NCBI GenBank assembly: GCA_964547995.1
Contig: CAZJRB010000012.1
Coordinates: 40,450-104,449, forward strand
DNA from: CAZJRB01 sp964547995
GTDB lineage: Bacteria > Planctomycetota > Planctomycetia > Pirellulales > Thermoguttaceae
DNA: 64,000 nt
Direction of reading: 5' to 3'
The position numbers and the translations under genes are program-made. Under the pieces are notes generated by a model. It was not told the DNA's origin, made no database searches, and saw only the letters and a program-made list of their open reading frames with translations. Each line of letters opens with the position of its first letter. The first letter of the stretch is position 1. Of the stretch, positions 23,142-33,138 are shown piece after piece.

Positions 23142-24860
23142 ATGACCAATTCCGACATTGCCGCCGTTTTCGACCAGATCGCCGATCTGCTGGAGTTTCA
23201 GGGGGCGAACCCCTTCCGGATTCGGGCGTATCGCAACGGCGCCCGCACGATCAGCGATCTGACGGAATCGGTCAACCAGATCATTGAAGACGAGGGACGC
23301 GCGTTGACCGATCTGGACGGCATCGGCAAGGACCTTGCCGAGAAGATCACCACGCTGGTCGAAACCGGCTCGCTCCCGATGCTCGAAGAGCTGCTCGAAG
23401 AGATCCCGGAAAGCGTTCTGGCGATCCTCCGCGTGCCGGGGCTCGGGCCGAAACGGGCGGCCATCCTCTATCACGAACTGCAAATCACCACACTCGACCA
23501 GCTCCGCGCGGCGTGCGAGGCCGGGGAGGTTCGCGGCCTGAAAGGGTTCGGCGCCAAAACCGAGGAAAAGATCCTCGATGGAATCGACATCGCCGGCGAG
23601 GCCGAGCAGCGAATCCTCTGGTACACGGCCGACCAGCACGTCCAGGCGATCCTCGCCCATCTGCGGCAGTGCGGCGCCGTCGAGCAGTTCGAGGTCGCCG
23701 GGAGCTACCGCCGGGGGAAAGAGACCGTCGGCGATCTCGATTTCCTGGCCGTCGCCAAGGATTCGGCCGCGGTGATGAATCATTTCGCGACCTATCCCCA
23801 TCTCGCCGGCGTCATCGCCCGGGGCGACACGAAAATGTCGATCCGGCTGACCGGCCGGTTGCAGGTCGATCTCCGCGTGGTCCCGGCCGAGTCGTTCGGG
23901 GCAGCGATGCAGTACTTCACCGGCTCCAAGAACCACAATATCGTGCTCCGGGGTATGGCGAAGAAGCAAGGCCTGAAGATCAGCGAATACGGCGTCTTCC
24001 GCGGCACGAAGTCGATCGCCGGCAAGACCGAAGAGGAGGTCTACGCCGCGATGGACCTGCCCTGTTTCCCGCCGGAGTTGCGCGAGGCCCGACGCGAGTT
24101 CGAGTGGGCCGAAGCCGGCGCGTTGCCGGACCTGATCACCCTGAAAGACATCCGCGGTGATCTGCACATGCACAGCACCCACAGCGACGGCCGCGCGACG
24201 ATCGAAGAAATGGCCGCCGCCGCCAAACGCCGGGGGCTGAAATACATCGCCATGACCGAACACTCCAAGAGAGTCTCGATGGCAAACGGGCTCGACGCCA
24301 AACGACTCCGCCGGCAATTCGACGAAATCGACCGCCTCAACGAACGGCTCAAGGGAATCAAGGTGCTCAAGGGCATCGAGTGCGACATCCTGGAAAAAGG
24401 CGGGCTCGATCTCGACGACGACGTCCTCAGCGAGGCCGATTGGGTCCTGGTCAGCATCCACTACGGCCAGAAGCAGTCGCGTAACCGGATCACCAGGCGG
24501 GCGATCGAGGCCCTGGAGAATCCAAACGTCAGTGCGATGGCCCATCCGACCGGCCGATTGCTCCTGAGCCGGCAGCCGTACGACATCGACCTCGATGCGG
24601 TCCTGGAAACGGCCCGAAAACGCGGCAAGTTCATGGAACTCAACGCCCAGCCCGACCGGCTCGATCTGGACGACGTCGCGTGTGCGGCAGCCAAGAGACT
24701 CGGCGTGCCGATTGTCATCTCGACCGACGCCCACAGCATCGAGGGGCTCGACTTCATGCGGTGCGGCATTCTCCAGGCCCGCCGTGCCGGGTTGACCAGG
24801 GAAGACGTTGCCAACACGCGGACCTGGGCGCAAATGCGGAAGATGATAGGGAAGAAATAG
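23142..24860 (+). CDS. polX: DNA polymerase/3'-5' exonuclease PolX
   Basis: A 572-residue family-X polymerase for base-excision repair and gap filling. It has an N-terminal HhH 8-kDa domain (LLEFQGANPFRIRAYRNGAR), HhH motifs (LPGLGPK-like VPGLGPKRAAILY), a catalytic palm with GDLDFL and QVDLRVV, and from about residue 335 a PHP domain with DLHMHSTHSDGRATIEEMA, MTEHSK, HYGQKQSR and the late STDAHS that provide metal ligands. Length and domain order match bacterial PolX. The ATG follows a repeat region, and no clear ribosome site is seen. Confidence 0.95.
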   Translation: MTNSDIAAVFDQIADLLEFQGANPFRIRAYRNGARTISDLTESVNQIIEDEGRALTDLDGIGKDLAEKITTLVETGSLPMLEELLEEIPESVLAILRVPGLGPKRAAILYHELQITTLDQLRAACEAGEVRGLKGFGAKTEEKILDGIDIAGEAEQRILWYTADQHVQAILAHLRQCGAVEQFEVAGSYRRGKETVGDLDFLAVAKDSAAVMNHFATYPHLAGVIARGDTKMSIRLTGRLQVDLRVVPAESFGAAMQYFTGSKNHNIVLRGMAKKQGLKISEYGVFRGTKSIAGKTEEEVYAAMDLPCFPPELREARREFEWAEAGALPDLITLKDIRGDLHMHSTHSDGRATIEEMAAAAKRRGLKYIAMTEHSKRVSMANGLDAKRLRRQFDEIDRLNERLKGIKVLKGIECDILEKGGLDLDDDVLSEADWVLVSIHYGQKQSRNRITRRAIEALENPNVSAMAHPTGRLLLSRQPYDIDLDAVLETARKRGKFMELNAQPDRLDLDDVACAAAKRLGVPIVISTDAHSIEGLDFMRCGILQARRAGLTREDVANTRTWAQMRKMIGKK

Positions 24861-24898
24861 GGGGCGGCCTCCGTGTGCCGTCCGCGATGGAGTTTTTT

Positions 24899-25002
24899 GT
24901 AGGGTGGGACCAGGAGCGAAGCGACGCCGGCCCACCAACACGAGAAAAACGCAGCAAATCTGGTGGGCCGGCGCGGCCTGAGGGCCGCTGGTCCCACCCT
25001 AC
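24899..25002. repeat. Hairpin repeat after polX
   Basis: Outer 15-bp arms GTAGGGTGGGACCAG (24899-24913) pair with 24988-25002. Inner 12-bp arms GCCGGCCCACCA (24926-24937) pair with 24961-24972. No ORF. It lies in the 342-base gap 24861-25202. The rest of the gap is A/T-richer and has no gene. Confidence 0.65.
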
Positions 25003-25202
25003 GACTTTTCCTTGCAGCAAGCAGCGGTACGGTTCTGCGAATAATCCGGGTTACTGCGCCGTGTGCTCGTTATGCAACACCGTGTGATGGAAAAAAGTTC
25101 GCTTGTGTTGAAAAAAGTCCCCATGTTGCCAAAACGCATGGTACTTTACCCATAGTGGAATATTGCGCAGTTTACCTCACACGGAATTCTTCAGGGACCG
25201 CC

Positions 25203-27638
25203 ATGGAGCGTTCGGGGAAGAAGGTCCGAATTTTTGTTGCCGCGCTTGTGGTCTGCGCGCTGGTGGGGGGTTGTGCGAATCTGCAAACGACGCGGATCGA
25301 CCCGACCGGCGAGCATCTCTTCGTCCAGGGCCCCGTCGCCGCCACCCCGCAATTCCGCGAACATCCGTACAAGTCGCCCTGCCGGGAGGACGACGCGGCG
25401 GTGACGCTGCACCCCGGCAACACGGTGGCCCCGGTCGGCAGCGAGGTCATCCTCGTGGCGGGCGTGGCCGGTGCGGACAACTATCTGCGAACCAACCGGC
25501 GCCTGGAGTGGTCGCTTTCGCCCGGCGGCATGGGGCAGTTCGTGGCGGTCGGGCGGAACGGGCCGGTCGACCTGATGGTGGGCGACTTCAACCGCCCCCG
25601 AAAAATCGACAATACCTTTGCCATCGGCAGCACCTCGCGGAAGCAACTTCGCCTGACGCGGGGGACGCCCGACCCGGGTGACGACGTCCGCGTATTGCGC
25701 GGGCAAGGGTGGATCTCGGTCAGCTCGCCCGCCGAAGGGACAAGCCACGTGATGGTGTATGCCCCGTCGGTTCCGTCTTGGGCGTGTCATACGCGCACGG
25801 CGTCGATCCATTGGATCGACGCGGCATGGCAGTTGCCGCCGCCGGCGATCAATCCGGCCGGGGCCGCCCACACGCTCACCACGACCGTGGTGCGACACAC
25901 GGACCAGGAGCCTTGCGAGGGGTGGCTGGTGCGTTACGAGATCGTCGATGGTCCGGCGGCAGGTTTTTCGCCGGACGGAACCATGGCTATCGAGGTAACC
26001 ACCGACTCTGCGGGCCAGGCAAGCGCGGAAATCATCCAAAGAGAACCGAAACCGGGTGTAAACAAGATCGCGGTCCAGATCATCCGCCCGGCGGCCAAGG
26101 GCGGCCCGCAAGGGAAACGTTTGGTGGTGGGAGGCGGCTACACGACGAAGACGTGGACCGCCCCCGATCTGGCCATCCGGAAATCGGGGCCGTCGGTCGC
26201 CGGCCTGAAATCGCAGGTGACGTACGAGATCGAGGTCTCGAACCCGGGCGACATGCCGGCCGAGGACGTCGTTGTTACCGACGAGTTGCCCGAGACGCTC
26301 GCCTACATCGCCGCCGATCCCCCGGCGGAGAAAGAGGGCGAGAAGCTGCGGTGGACGATCGGGCAACTCGGGGCCGGCGAGGCCCGATCGATTCAATTGA
26401 ATTGCCTGGCCATGCAGCGCGGCAGCGTGGTCAACTGTGCCGACGCCACAGGGAAGGGCGATCTGAAGGCGAGCGACTCCGCCACGACCAGCGTCGAGAC
26501 GGCCGAGCTGGACGTCCAAACGAGCGGCCCGGCCCGGGCGGCCGTCGGCGGGAAAGTGACTTTTGCCATCGTCATCACAAACCGGAGCCAGGTGCCCACC
26601 GGCGAACTCATGGTCAAGGACCGGTTCGATGCGGGGTTGGAACATGCGGCGGCCACCAGCCCGATCGAGCGCGAATTGAGAGTCCTGCAACCCGGCGCTT
26701 CGCAACAGTTGAACGTGATATTTCAGGTGACGAAACCGGGGCGGCTTTGCCATCGGGTCGAGGTCAGCGACGCCGAAGGGATCGTCGGCCGGGCGGAGGG
26801 ATGTGTCGTGGCGGCGGCGGCTCCTTCCGGCACGCCCTCGCCAGGCGCCGGGGTTCCGAGCCCCAAGGCGGGAGTTCCCGCCGACGGCGGCGGTGCGGCT
26901 GCACCCAAGCCGCCCGCCCGCCCTTCCGTTTCGGTAACCAAGATCGGCCCGAAGCAGCGCAACGTAGACCAGACCGCCCGATTCACGATCGACGTGGCCA
27001 ACGACGGGAACCAGACGTTGACGAACGTAAAGGTCGTCGACGACTACGACGCGGCCCTCTACCCGAACATGGCGAGCGAGGGAAACAAGTTCGAGGACAA
27101 CCGGCTGGTGTGGATCATCGATCGCCTTCCGGCCGGCCGGGTGACGCAGTTGGAAGTCCACTGCAAGTGCCTGAAGGAAGCGGCCCGGGCCTGCAATCGC
27201 GTGACGGTAACGACTCTCGAAGGGGTGGGGGCGGAGGCGGAGGCCTGCCTGGCGATCAGCCCCGCGCCCGGCCGGTTGAACATCGAGGTGGGCGACCTGC
27301 TCGATCCGGTCCGGCTCGGCAAGGAACTGACGTACGAGGTCCGCATCTCGAACGACGAGACGACGCCCGACCGGCAGGTGGTGCTGGTCGCGACGGTTCC
27401 GCCGGGGATGATGCCGGTTCCGATCGGCACGAGCGGGCCGCGGCAGGTCCGCTTTACCATCAAGGACCAAACCGTCCGCTTCGACCCCCTGCCGCAAATC
27501 GATCCCGGCGAAAAACTCTCTTATCGCATCCGCGTCGGCACCCGGCGCCCCGGCACCTTCCACTTCCGTATCGAACTGACCAGCCAGAACCAACCGCAAC
27601 CGACGGTGGCGGAGGAGAGTACGGAAGTGTTTGAGTAG
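25203..27638 (+). CDS. DUF11 repeat lipoprotein
   Basis: An 811-residue exported protein. The signal peptide has a lipobox-like end (VCALVGGC), so lipid attachment is likely. After an N-terminal beta-rich region (GEHLFVQGPVAATPQF...ASIHWIDAAWQLPPP) come at least four DUF11-type repeats with a shared pattern: YEIEVSNPGDMPAEDVVVTD, FAIVITNRSQVPTGELMVKD, FTIDVANDGNQTLTNVKVVD and YEVRISNDETTPDRQVVLVA. A Pro/Gly/Ala-rich linker lies near residue 545. DUF11 proteins are surface or adhesion proteins with Ig-like folds. The ATG at 25203 is chosen over the open frame back to 24963 because the signal peptide starts there. Confidence 0.88.
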   Translation: MERSGKKVRIFVAALVVCALVGGCANLQTTRIDPTGEHLFVQGPVAATPQFREHPYKSPCREDDAAVTLHPGNTVAPVGSEVILVAGVAGADNYLRTNRRLEWSLSPGGMGQFVAVGRNGPVDLMVGDFNRPRKIDNTFAIGSTSRKQLRLTRGTPDPGDDVRVLRGQGWISVSSPAEGTSHVMVYAPSVPSWACHTRTASIHWIDAAWQLPPPAINPAGAAHTLTTTVVRHTDQEPCEGWLVRYEIVDGPAAGFSPDGTMAIEVTTDSAGQASAEIIQREPKPGVNKIAVQIIRPAAKGGPQGKRLVVGGGYTTKTWTAPDLAIRKSGPSVAGLKSQVTYEIEVSNPGDMPAEDVVVTDELPETLAYIAADPPAEKEGEKLRWTIGQLGAGEARSIQLNCLAMQRGSVVNCADATGKGDLKASDSATTSVETAELDVQTSGPARAAVGGKVTFAIVITNRSQVPTGELMVKDRFDAGLEHAAATSPIERELRVLQPGASQQLNVIFQVTKPGRLCHRVEVSDAEGIVGRAEGCVVAAAAPSGTPSPGAGVPSPKAGVPADGGGAAAPKPPARPSVSVTKIGPKQRNVDQTARFTIDVANDGNQTLTNVKVVDDYDAALYPNMASEGNKFEDNRLVWIIDRLPAGRVTQLEVHCKCLKEAARACNRVTVTTLEGVGAEAEACLAISPAPGRLNIEVGDLLDPVRLGKELTYEVRISNDETTPDRQVVLVATVPPGMMPVPIGTSGPRQVRFTIKDQTVRFDPLPQIDPGEKLSYRIRVGTRRPGTFHFRIELTSQNQPQPTVAEESTEVFE

Positions 27639-27936
27639 AGGGAAGAAGGCAAAGGGAAGAGGGAAGAGGGTTTAGTGGGCAGGGTTCAGGATCTCCTTAC
27701 AAACGTGTCTTCCGAGTCCTGAACCCTGAACCCTGAACCCCCTCAGCAGTCGGCCGACTGCAACATGGACTTGCAGAGTCTCTAAAACGCAAAGAATAAC
27801 CCTCTTCCCTCTGCCCTCTCCCCTCTCCCCCTTTCCCCTACGCACCGATAAACGGAAAACCCCCGCTGAATGGTGGGCGTGCTTTCCCATCTTACACGGC
27901 TACTTGTAGGGCCACCCCAGGTCGGGTACACTAACG

Positions 27937-28058
27937 CAAGGCCCTGGAAATAACATGCCACACGAGTTGAGTCGAGAGTTCAGAGCAAAAGCCCTGGCAC
28001 TGCGTGCCAGGGTTCCGGTGGAACAGGGTACGATTGGAATGCTATTTCCTGGGGCTTG
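27937..28058. mobile_element. 122-bp MITE-like element with a central hairpin
   Basis: Ends CAAGGCCCTGGAAATAACAT (27937-27956) and 28039-28058 are inverted repeats matching at 17 of 20 positions. A perfect hairpin CCCTGGCAC-TGC-GTGCCAGGG (27992-28012) sits inside. The rest of the 479-base gap (27639-28117) holds a triple CTGAACC repeat near 27718-27738 inverted against GGGTTCAGGA at 27682, and no gene. Confidence 0.55.
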
Positions 28059-28117
28059 CCTATTGACGCTTGCATAGTCGGTAAACCATCTCAGGCGCCC
28101 GTTCTGCGGAGGGAATC

Positions 28118-31100
28118 ATGGCCGAACCGTTCGATCCCTACTACAAGTGGCTGGCAGTTCCGCCGGAGGACCAGCCGCCCGATTTCTACCAGCTCGTCGG
28201 CGTACACACCTTCGAGGCCGATCCCGACGTGATCGAAAACGCCGCCGACCAGCGCATGGTCCACCTGCGGACATTTCAGTCGGGCAAGCACAGCGAGGAA
28301 TCGCAAAAACTCCTCAACGAAGTCGCTGCCGCCAAGATCGTCCTGCTGAATCCGGAGAAGAAGGCCAAATATGACGAAACGCTCCGGGAGCAGATGCGGC
28401 TCAAAGCGGCGGGTGAGGACGACGAGGAAATTTCTTCCCAACTGATCGGCTTCCTCCGGGCAGTCGAGCTGGACAAAGAGGCGGCGGCGAAGCCGAAACC
28501 TGCCGTGTCGCAACCCGTCAAGCAACCCGCCACTGCTTCGGCAGCAGCGGACGACGCTGCGAAGAAACGCTTGATGTTCATCGGTGCCGGGACAGGCGTC
28601 CTCCTCTTGCTCCTTATCATTGGCGTCTGGATTCTCGTGTCGGGTGGTGGGCCGGAGGAGGTGGCTGGGACGCCTGGAACTCCGAAGGGCCAAGCACCAC
28701 CGCCACCACCGCCAACTTCTCCTCAGCCGAAAGCAACGCCCTCGACTCCGACTCCACCATCAGTCGATCCCGACGCTGCTTCTGTTCCGACAAGCCCGCC
28801 GCCTTTGACTCGTACCCCCGTTGACATCTCACAACTTCCAAAAGGTTTCACCATCGACCTGGGCAGCGATGTCAAGATGGAGTTCGTGTTGATTCCACCG
28901 GGTGAGTTCATGATGGGGTCAACGGAGGCGGAGCAGAATGCGATGTTGAGAGAGGCAGAATCTGGTGGTGCCTACGGGGCGGTTCAGAGCATACCAGGCG
29001 AAGTCCAACATCGTGTGAAGATCGCGAAGCCGTTCTACCTCGGGAAGTACGAAGTAAGCCAAGCTCAGTGGCAAGTAGTTATGGAAGACGAATCGTCTGA
29101 ACACAGAGGCCCGATGAGTCCTGTCTCAGTGAGTTGGAATGACTGTCAGGCTTTTCTAAGCAAACTCAACGAGGAGTTCACGACCACAGCCGCGAAGTTT
29201 GCACTGCCAACCGAGGCTCAATGGGAATACGCCTGTCGTGCAGGAACGGCCACGGCGTTTTGCTTCGGCGACGGACCGGGAATGCTTGGGCAGTACGCGT
29301 GGTTCCGTGGCAACTCCACGGGCAAGCCCCACCCAGTGGGCAAGAAGAAGCCGAATCAGTGGGGGCTGTTTGACATGCATGGGAATGTGTGGGAGTGGTG
29401 TGGCGATTGGTACGGAGCCGAATACTACGAGTTGTCCGCAACGCACGATCCGACTGGTCCACCTGATGGTCAGCGACGTGTCAAACGCGGCGGGAGTTGG
29501 ACTCGCCTCCCAGTGGAGAACCGATCGGCAGCCCGCGGTTCGGATCCGCCGGTGCAGCGTCGTAAAGACGCAGGCTTCCGTGTGATGTGTTCGGGAGTAC
29601 CCGAAACCGCGGAGCCGGATGTCAGTCCACCGATTGCAGCCGTGACCCCGCCAGTACCCCAACCGCCTACCACTGAACCAACAACGCCTGAACCGGCACC
29701 AACCCCAAAAAAGAAACTCCCCGTCCCCTCCACCACTGTACAAGCGCCCGTCTCCGAGCAATTGGAGCAGATATACAACCTCTCCAAGCTCAAAGTGCCC
29801 TCCGAGAAGCTCAAGATGGCCAAAGAGCTGTTGAATCTGGCTAGGCAACCGAACACAAAACCTGTCGAGAAGTTCGTCCTATTTCGCAAGGCGACCGAAC
29901 TAGCGACTGGCGGCGGTGACGCCCTGTTCATGCTTGAAGTCATCGACGCCATGGAGGCTGATTTCAGGGCCGACGTTCTGAGAATCAAGGGGCAGATGCT
30001 GAGGGCTTTTGCGGGCAACGCCAATACATCGACGGAGAAGGCGTCATTGCTGGAGGCAACCAAGGAGTATGTGGCCGAGGCGATGGCCCAGGAGCGGTAC
30101 GACTACGCCCTGGCCGCCGCCAAGCTGACGCAAGAGGCGTGCAAAGGATCGTCGAGCGGAACCATTCGGAAAGGGGCGATCGACCTCCGCGACCGGGTCC
30201 AGCGGCTCGCCGACGAGCAACAGAAGCTCAAGGGTGCCCTGGCCCGACTCAAAGCGAATCCCGCCGACCGGGCGGCACATCTGCTCGTTGGGCAGATCTA
30301 CTGCTTCACGAAGAACGACTGGGAGGCGGGCTTGCCGCACTTGGCCAAGGGCAGCGATGCCCGGCTGGCAAGAATGGCGGATGTGGACGCCAAATCTCCG
30401 ACCGATACTGCCCTTCAAGCCAAGCTGGCCGACGCATGGTGGGACTTGGCCGAGACCCGCAAAGGCGACGAGAAGGACGCCATGCTCGTCAGGGCGGCCT
30501 ACTGGTACAAGAAAGCCCTCCCAGGGATCGGCGGCCTCGCCAAGGCCAAGACGGACAAGCGGTTGGCTGAGTTTGCGAGGATGGGGGAGTTGATGGCGAG
30601 GCTGAAGGAGTTGGAAGCGGCGAGCAAGCCTGTTGCTACGCCGGTCAAGCCGCCTGAGCAACCGTCATTTCCGCCCAGCACCGTGGGTACAAGACCGTTG
30701 CCGCCCGAGCGATCCGGTCCATTCACCGTTGACAAGACAGGTGAGGGGGTAACCGAAAGTGTTGCCGCAAGTCAAACGAGGGCTCTCTTCAACGGCAAGA
30801 ATCTTGAAGGATGGGTTATCATGGGAAAGGGAAGAGCCGTATCAGCTATTGATGGAGGCTGGACCGTTGATCCTAGCCGAGGTGTTCTCATGTGCGACGA
30901 GAAGAAATGGAATGGAGTGTGGTCAGTTGATTCCTTTCAGGATTTCATTCTTACACTCGAATGGAGATGGCGTCCAGGGCACACAGCCAAGCCGAATGGG
31001 AGTGGCGTCGTTGTCCGTACCAACGGTTTCAATTCTAAGGGACTCGATCCTAAAGGAATCGAGATTGATCTCAGGCCGAAAAAAGGGGCTGGGACAGGGG

Positions 31101-32788
31101 CATTCCTTGCTTACGAAGTTCCGTTGCGCAACCATGAGGGGGCAATAGACGGGTTCAAGGAACGTCGGCTTGGATGTCTGAGGCAGGCAGATAGGAATGG
31201 TGATGAATGGACCCCGTGTGAAATCGAGTGTATCGGCGATGAGATCACCGTAAAGATAAATGGGACCCTCGTGAATCGGGCCACTAATGCACCGCTGGCC
31301 AAGGGGAAGATTGTTCTCCGCAACCAGTTCTCGGGGGTTGAGTTTCGCAACATAAAACTGCGTGAGGTTGTCAAGCCGCCTGCTGCACCAGCAAGACCGC
31401 CACAAACGCAGTCGACACTCCCAAAGGAACGCTCGGTTGATTTCGGAGGTGGCGTCAAGATGGAGTTCGTGTTGATCCCCGCAGGGGAGTTTGTGATGGG
31501 ATCGCCTGAAGCGGAGCGGCAGGAGATGTTGGAAGCAGCAAAAGCCCGTAACCTTGAGTGGGCGATTCGAATGATTCCTTCCGAGGGACCACAACATCGT
31601 GTGAAGATCAGCAAACCATTTTACCTGGGTAAGTACGAAGTGACCCAGGCCCAATGGCAGGCGGTGATGAGCAACAATCCGTCGAAGTTCCAGGACCCAA
31701 TGCATCCGGTCGAGCAAGTGAGTTGGGATGATATCCAACCGTTCCTGGCGAAGCTGAACATGCGATTTGAGAAGAAAGAGATGAGATTTGGTTTGCCGAC
31801 TGAGGCCCAGTGGGAATATGCTTGCCGTGCCGGGACGACAACGACGTTCAGCTTTGGGGACAATCCGGCACTGTTTGCACAGTATGGCTGGTACAGGGAC
31901 AATTCGGGCGGCAAGACGCACCCTGTGGGGCAACGGAAGCCGAATGCGTGGGGATTGTACGACATGCACGGCAATGTGTTTGAATGGTGTTCGGACTGGT
32001 ATGGGAAGGAGTATTACCGGCAATCCCCAGCGGTTGACCCGACTGGTCCGCCGACCGGCTCATGCCGTGTGTTTCGCGGCGGCTGTTGGCGTAATCTACC
32101 ACAGTTTGCCCGTTCGGCGTTTCGCTTCGCCCCCCTGCCGAGCGACCGTCGCTACGACTTGGGCTTCCGCGTCATTTGTACCCGCACCACTCCCGGCACG
32201 ACACCCACTACCAAACCACCAGCCATCCCCGTGCGACCACCACAAACAACGTCAGGTGCAACTCCGGTCTGGACGCCACTTCTGGACTCGCCAGACAAGC
32301 TTGCGAAATGGAAGCCAGTAGCCAAAACAACGTCATACGAAATGGAACATACGAACGGAGTGGTTACGCTGACTGGTGTGGGCATGGTTTACCCTATTGA
32401 GGCAAGGGATATGATAGTCCGTGCGAAGGTGAAAAAGACGCCCGAGGGCAACGCATCGCTTTTTCTCCGTCATTCGAAAGAGGGTTATTATGCTGCGTGC
32501 TTCTTCGGAAGCGTGGGACAAAACGCTCGGTTCCTGGTCGGAAAGCGTACCGGCCCGGGCCCGAGTGGCTGGCAAAGACTCCAGGTCCGCCCTTGGCCGA
32601 AGGCTACAGACGGTTTCTTTGAGTTTGGTTTTGGTGCCGTCGGTAAAACCTTGCGTGTCTATGCAAACGGGCAGCCCATCATAGAAGTCCACGATTCGTC
32701 TTTCTCAAATGGCAGGCCGGGATTTGAAGCACATCAAGGATGCACAGCCCAATTCCGCGACGTCGAAATCCAGATCTTGAAGAAGTAG
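28118..32788 (+). CDS. Giant membrane-anchored protein: J-like module, two SUMF1 domains, DUF1080
   Basis: A 1556-residue protein. Residues 1-95 are a J-like module (FYQLVGVHTFEADPDVIENA, LLNPEKKAKYDETL) without the HPD triplet, so it should not activate Hsp70. A membrane helix (MFIGAGTGVLLLLLIIGVWI, 153-172) and a Pro-rich stalk follow. The first SUMF1/FGE-like domain spans about 244-493 (LPTEAQWEYACRAG, DMHGNVWEWCGDWY), then a helical region about 545-830. A DUF1080 (concanavalin-like) domain spans about 888-1084 (LFNGKNLEGWV). The second SUMF1 domain is about 1106-1355 (LPTEAQWEYACRAGTTTTFS, MHGNVFEWCSDWYG). A C-terminal LamG-like sandwich (about 1380-1556) follows. SUMF1 domains here are probably binding or assembly modules, not active FGE. 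GGAGGG is 4 bases before the ATG. Confidence 0.9.
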   Translation: MAEPFDPYYKWLAVPPEDQPPDFYQLVGVHTFEADPDVIENAADQRMVHLRTFQSGKHSEESQKLLNEVAAAKIVLLNPEKKAKYDETLREQMRLKAAGEDDEEISSQLIGFLRAVELDKEAAAKPKPAVSQPVKQPATASAAADDAAKKRLMFIGAGTGVLLLLLIIGVWILVSGGGPEEVAGTPGTPKGQAPPPPPPTSPQPKATPSTPTPPSVDPDAASVPTSPPPLTRTPVDISQLPKGFTIDLGSDVKMEFVLIPPGEFMMGSTEAEQNAMLREAESGGAYGAVQSIPGEVQHRVKIAKPFYLGKYEVSQAQWQVVMEDESSEHRGPMSPVSVSWNDCQAFLSKLNEEFTTTAAKFALPTEAQWEYACRAGTATAFCFGDGPGMLGQYAWFRGNSTGKPHPVGKKKPNQWGLFDMHGNVWEWCGDWYGAEYYELSATHDPTGPPDGQRRVKRGGSWTRLPVENRSAARGSDPPVQRRKDAGFRVMCSGVPETAEPDVSPPIAAVTPPVPQPPTTEPTTPEPAPTPKKKLPVPSTTVQAPVSEQLEQIYNLSKLKVPSEKLKMAKELLNLARQPNTKPVEKFVLFRKATELATGGGDALFMLEVIDAMEADFRADVLRIKGQMLRAFAGNANTSTEKASLLEATKEYVAEAMAQERYDYALAAAKLTQEACKGSSSGTIRKGAIDLRDRVQRLADEQQKLKGALARLKANPADRAAHLLVGQIYCFTKNDWEAGLPHLAKGSDARLARMADVDAKSPTDTALQAKLADAWWDLAETRKGDEKDAMLVRAAYWYKKALPGIGGLAKAKTDKRLAEFARMGELMARLKELEAASKPVATPVKPPEQPSFPPSTVGTRPLPPERSGPFTVDKTGEGVTESVAASQTRALFNGKNLEGWVIMGKGRAVSAIDGGWTVDPSRGVLMCDEKKWNGVWSVDSFQDFILTLEWRWRPGHTAKPNGSGVVVRTNGFNSKGLDPKGIEIDLRPKKGAGTGAFLAYEVPLRNHEGAIDGFKERRLGCLRQADRNGDEWTPCEIECIGDEITVKINGTLVNRATNAPLAKGKIVLRNQFSGVEFRNIKLREVVKPPAAPARPPQTQSTLPKERSVDFGGGVKMEFVLIPAGEFVMGSPEAERQEMLEAAKARNLEWAIRMIPSEGPQHRVKISKPFYLGKYEVTQAQWQAVMSNNPSKFQDPMHPVEQVSWDDIQPFLAKLNMRFEKKEMRFGLPTEAQWEYACRAGTTTTFSFGDNPALFAQYGWYRDNSGGKTHPVGQRKPNAWGLYDMHGNVFEWCSDWYGKEYYRQSPAVDPTGPPTGSCRVFRGGCWRNLPQFARSAFRFAPLPSDRRYDLGFRVICTRTTPGTTPTTKPPAIPVRPPQTTSGATPVWTPLLDSPDKLAKWKPVAKTTSYEMEHTNGVVTLTGVGMVYPIEARDMIVRAKVKKTPEGNASLFLRHSKEGYYAACFFGSVGQNARFLVGKRTGPGPSGWQRLQVRPWPKATDGFFEFGFGAVGKTLRVYANGQPIIEVHDSSFSNGRPGFEAHQGCTAQFRDVEIQILKK

Positions 32789-32931
32789 AGGGAGGGAAGA
32801 GAGAAGTTCCCAAGTCCCGAACCCCCAGCCCCTAACTTTATAGCCCCGCTGAATCTTACCCATCCTCAAACTCCCACACGCCGTCTTCCCTCACTATCAA
32901 CGCCGCGTGCCTTACCTTGTGGCCGGACTCT

Positions 32932-33110
32932 GTAAACGCCACCACGGGGCTCGTCCCCGTGGAGCGATGATTGACCACTAAGCGAAAGTCGAATTCCCGC
33001 CCGCATTCTCCCCTTCCGGCCGCCGCCGGCGGCGGCCGGAAGGGGAGTGAGGGTTGTTCTCGGGACCGTGGTAGTGGTCAATCATGGCTCCACCGGGCCA
33101 AGCCCGGCGG
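32932..33110. repeat. Composite inverted-repeat element with 40-bp perfect palindrome
   Basis: ATGATTGACCACTA (32967-32980) is inverted at 33072-33085. Each is flanked by a hairpin (32942-32962, CCACGGGG/CCCCGTGG; 33090-33110). The centre is a 40-bp perfect palindrome without a loop at 33008-33047, made of CTCCCCTTCC and GCCGCC units. The left 68 bases (32932-32999) recur in inverted orientation at 33888-33956, so the unknown gene at 33139-33810 is bracketed. The whole gap 32789-33138 has no gene. Confidence 0.65.
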
Positions 33111-33138
33111 TCGTCCACTGTCGACTGTCCTGGTACAA

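Noticed and set aside
25191..27599. 802-codon minus frame and a 641-codon plus frame over the DUF11 gene
   Set aside because: They are shadows of the DUF11 lipoprotein gene, with Arg/Gly/Pro-rich composition typical of wrong frames in high-GC DNA.
27937..28058. A promoter or riboswitch for the giant SUMF1 gene
   Set aside because: The structure is better explained as terminal inverted repeats plus a hairpin of a repeat family found elsewhere in the window.
28118..32788. The SUMF1 domains as the formylglycine-generating enzyme for the sulfatase at 36970
   Set aside because: The domains sit in a large anchored multi-domain protein and the paired active-site Cys of true FGE are not evident; SUMF1 folds are often used only for binding.
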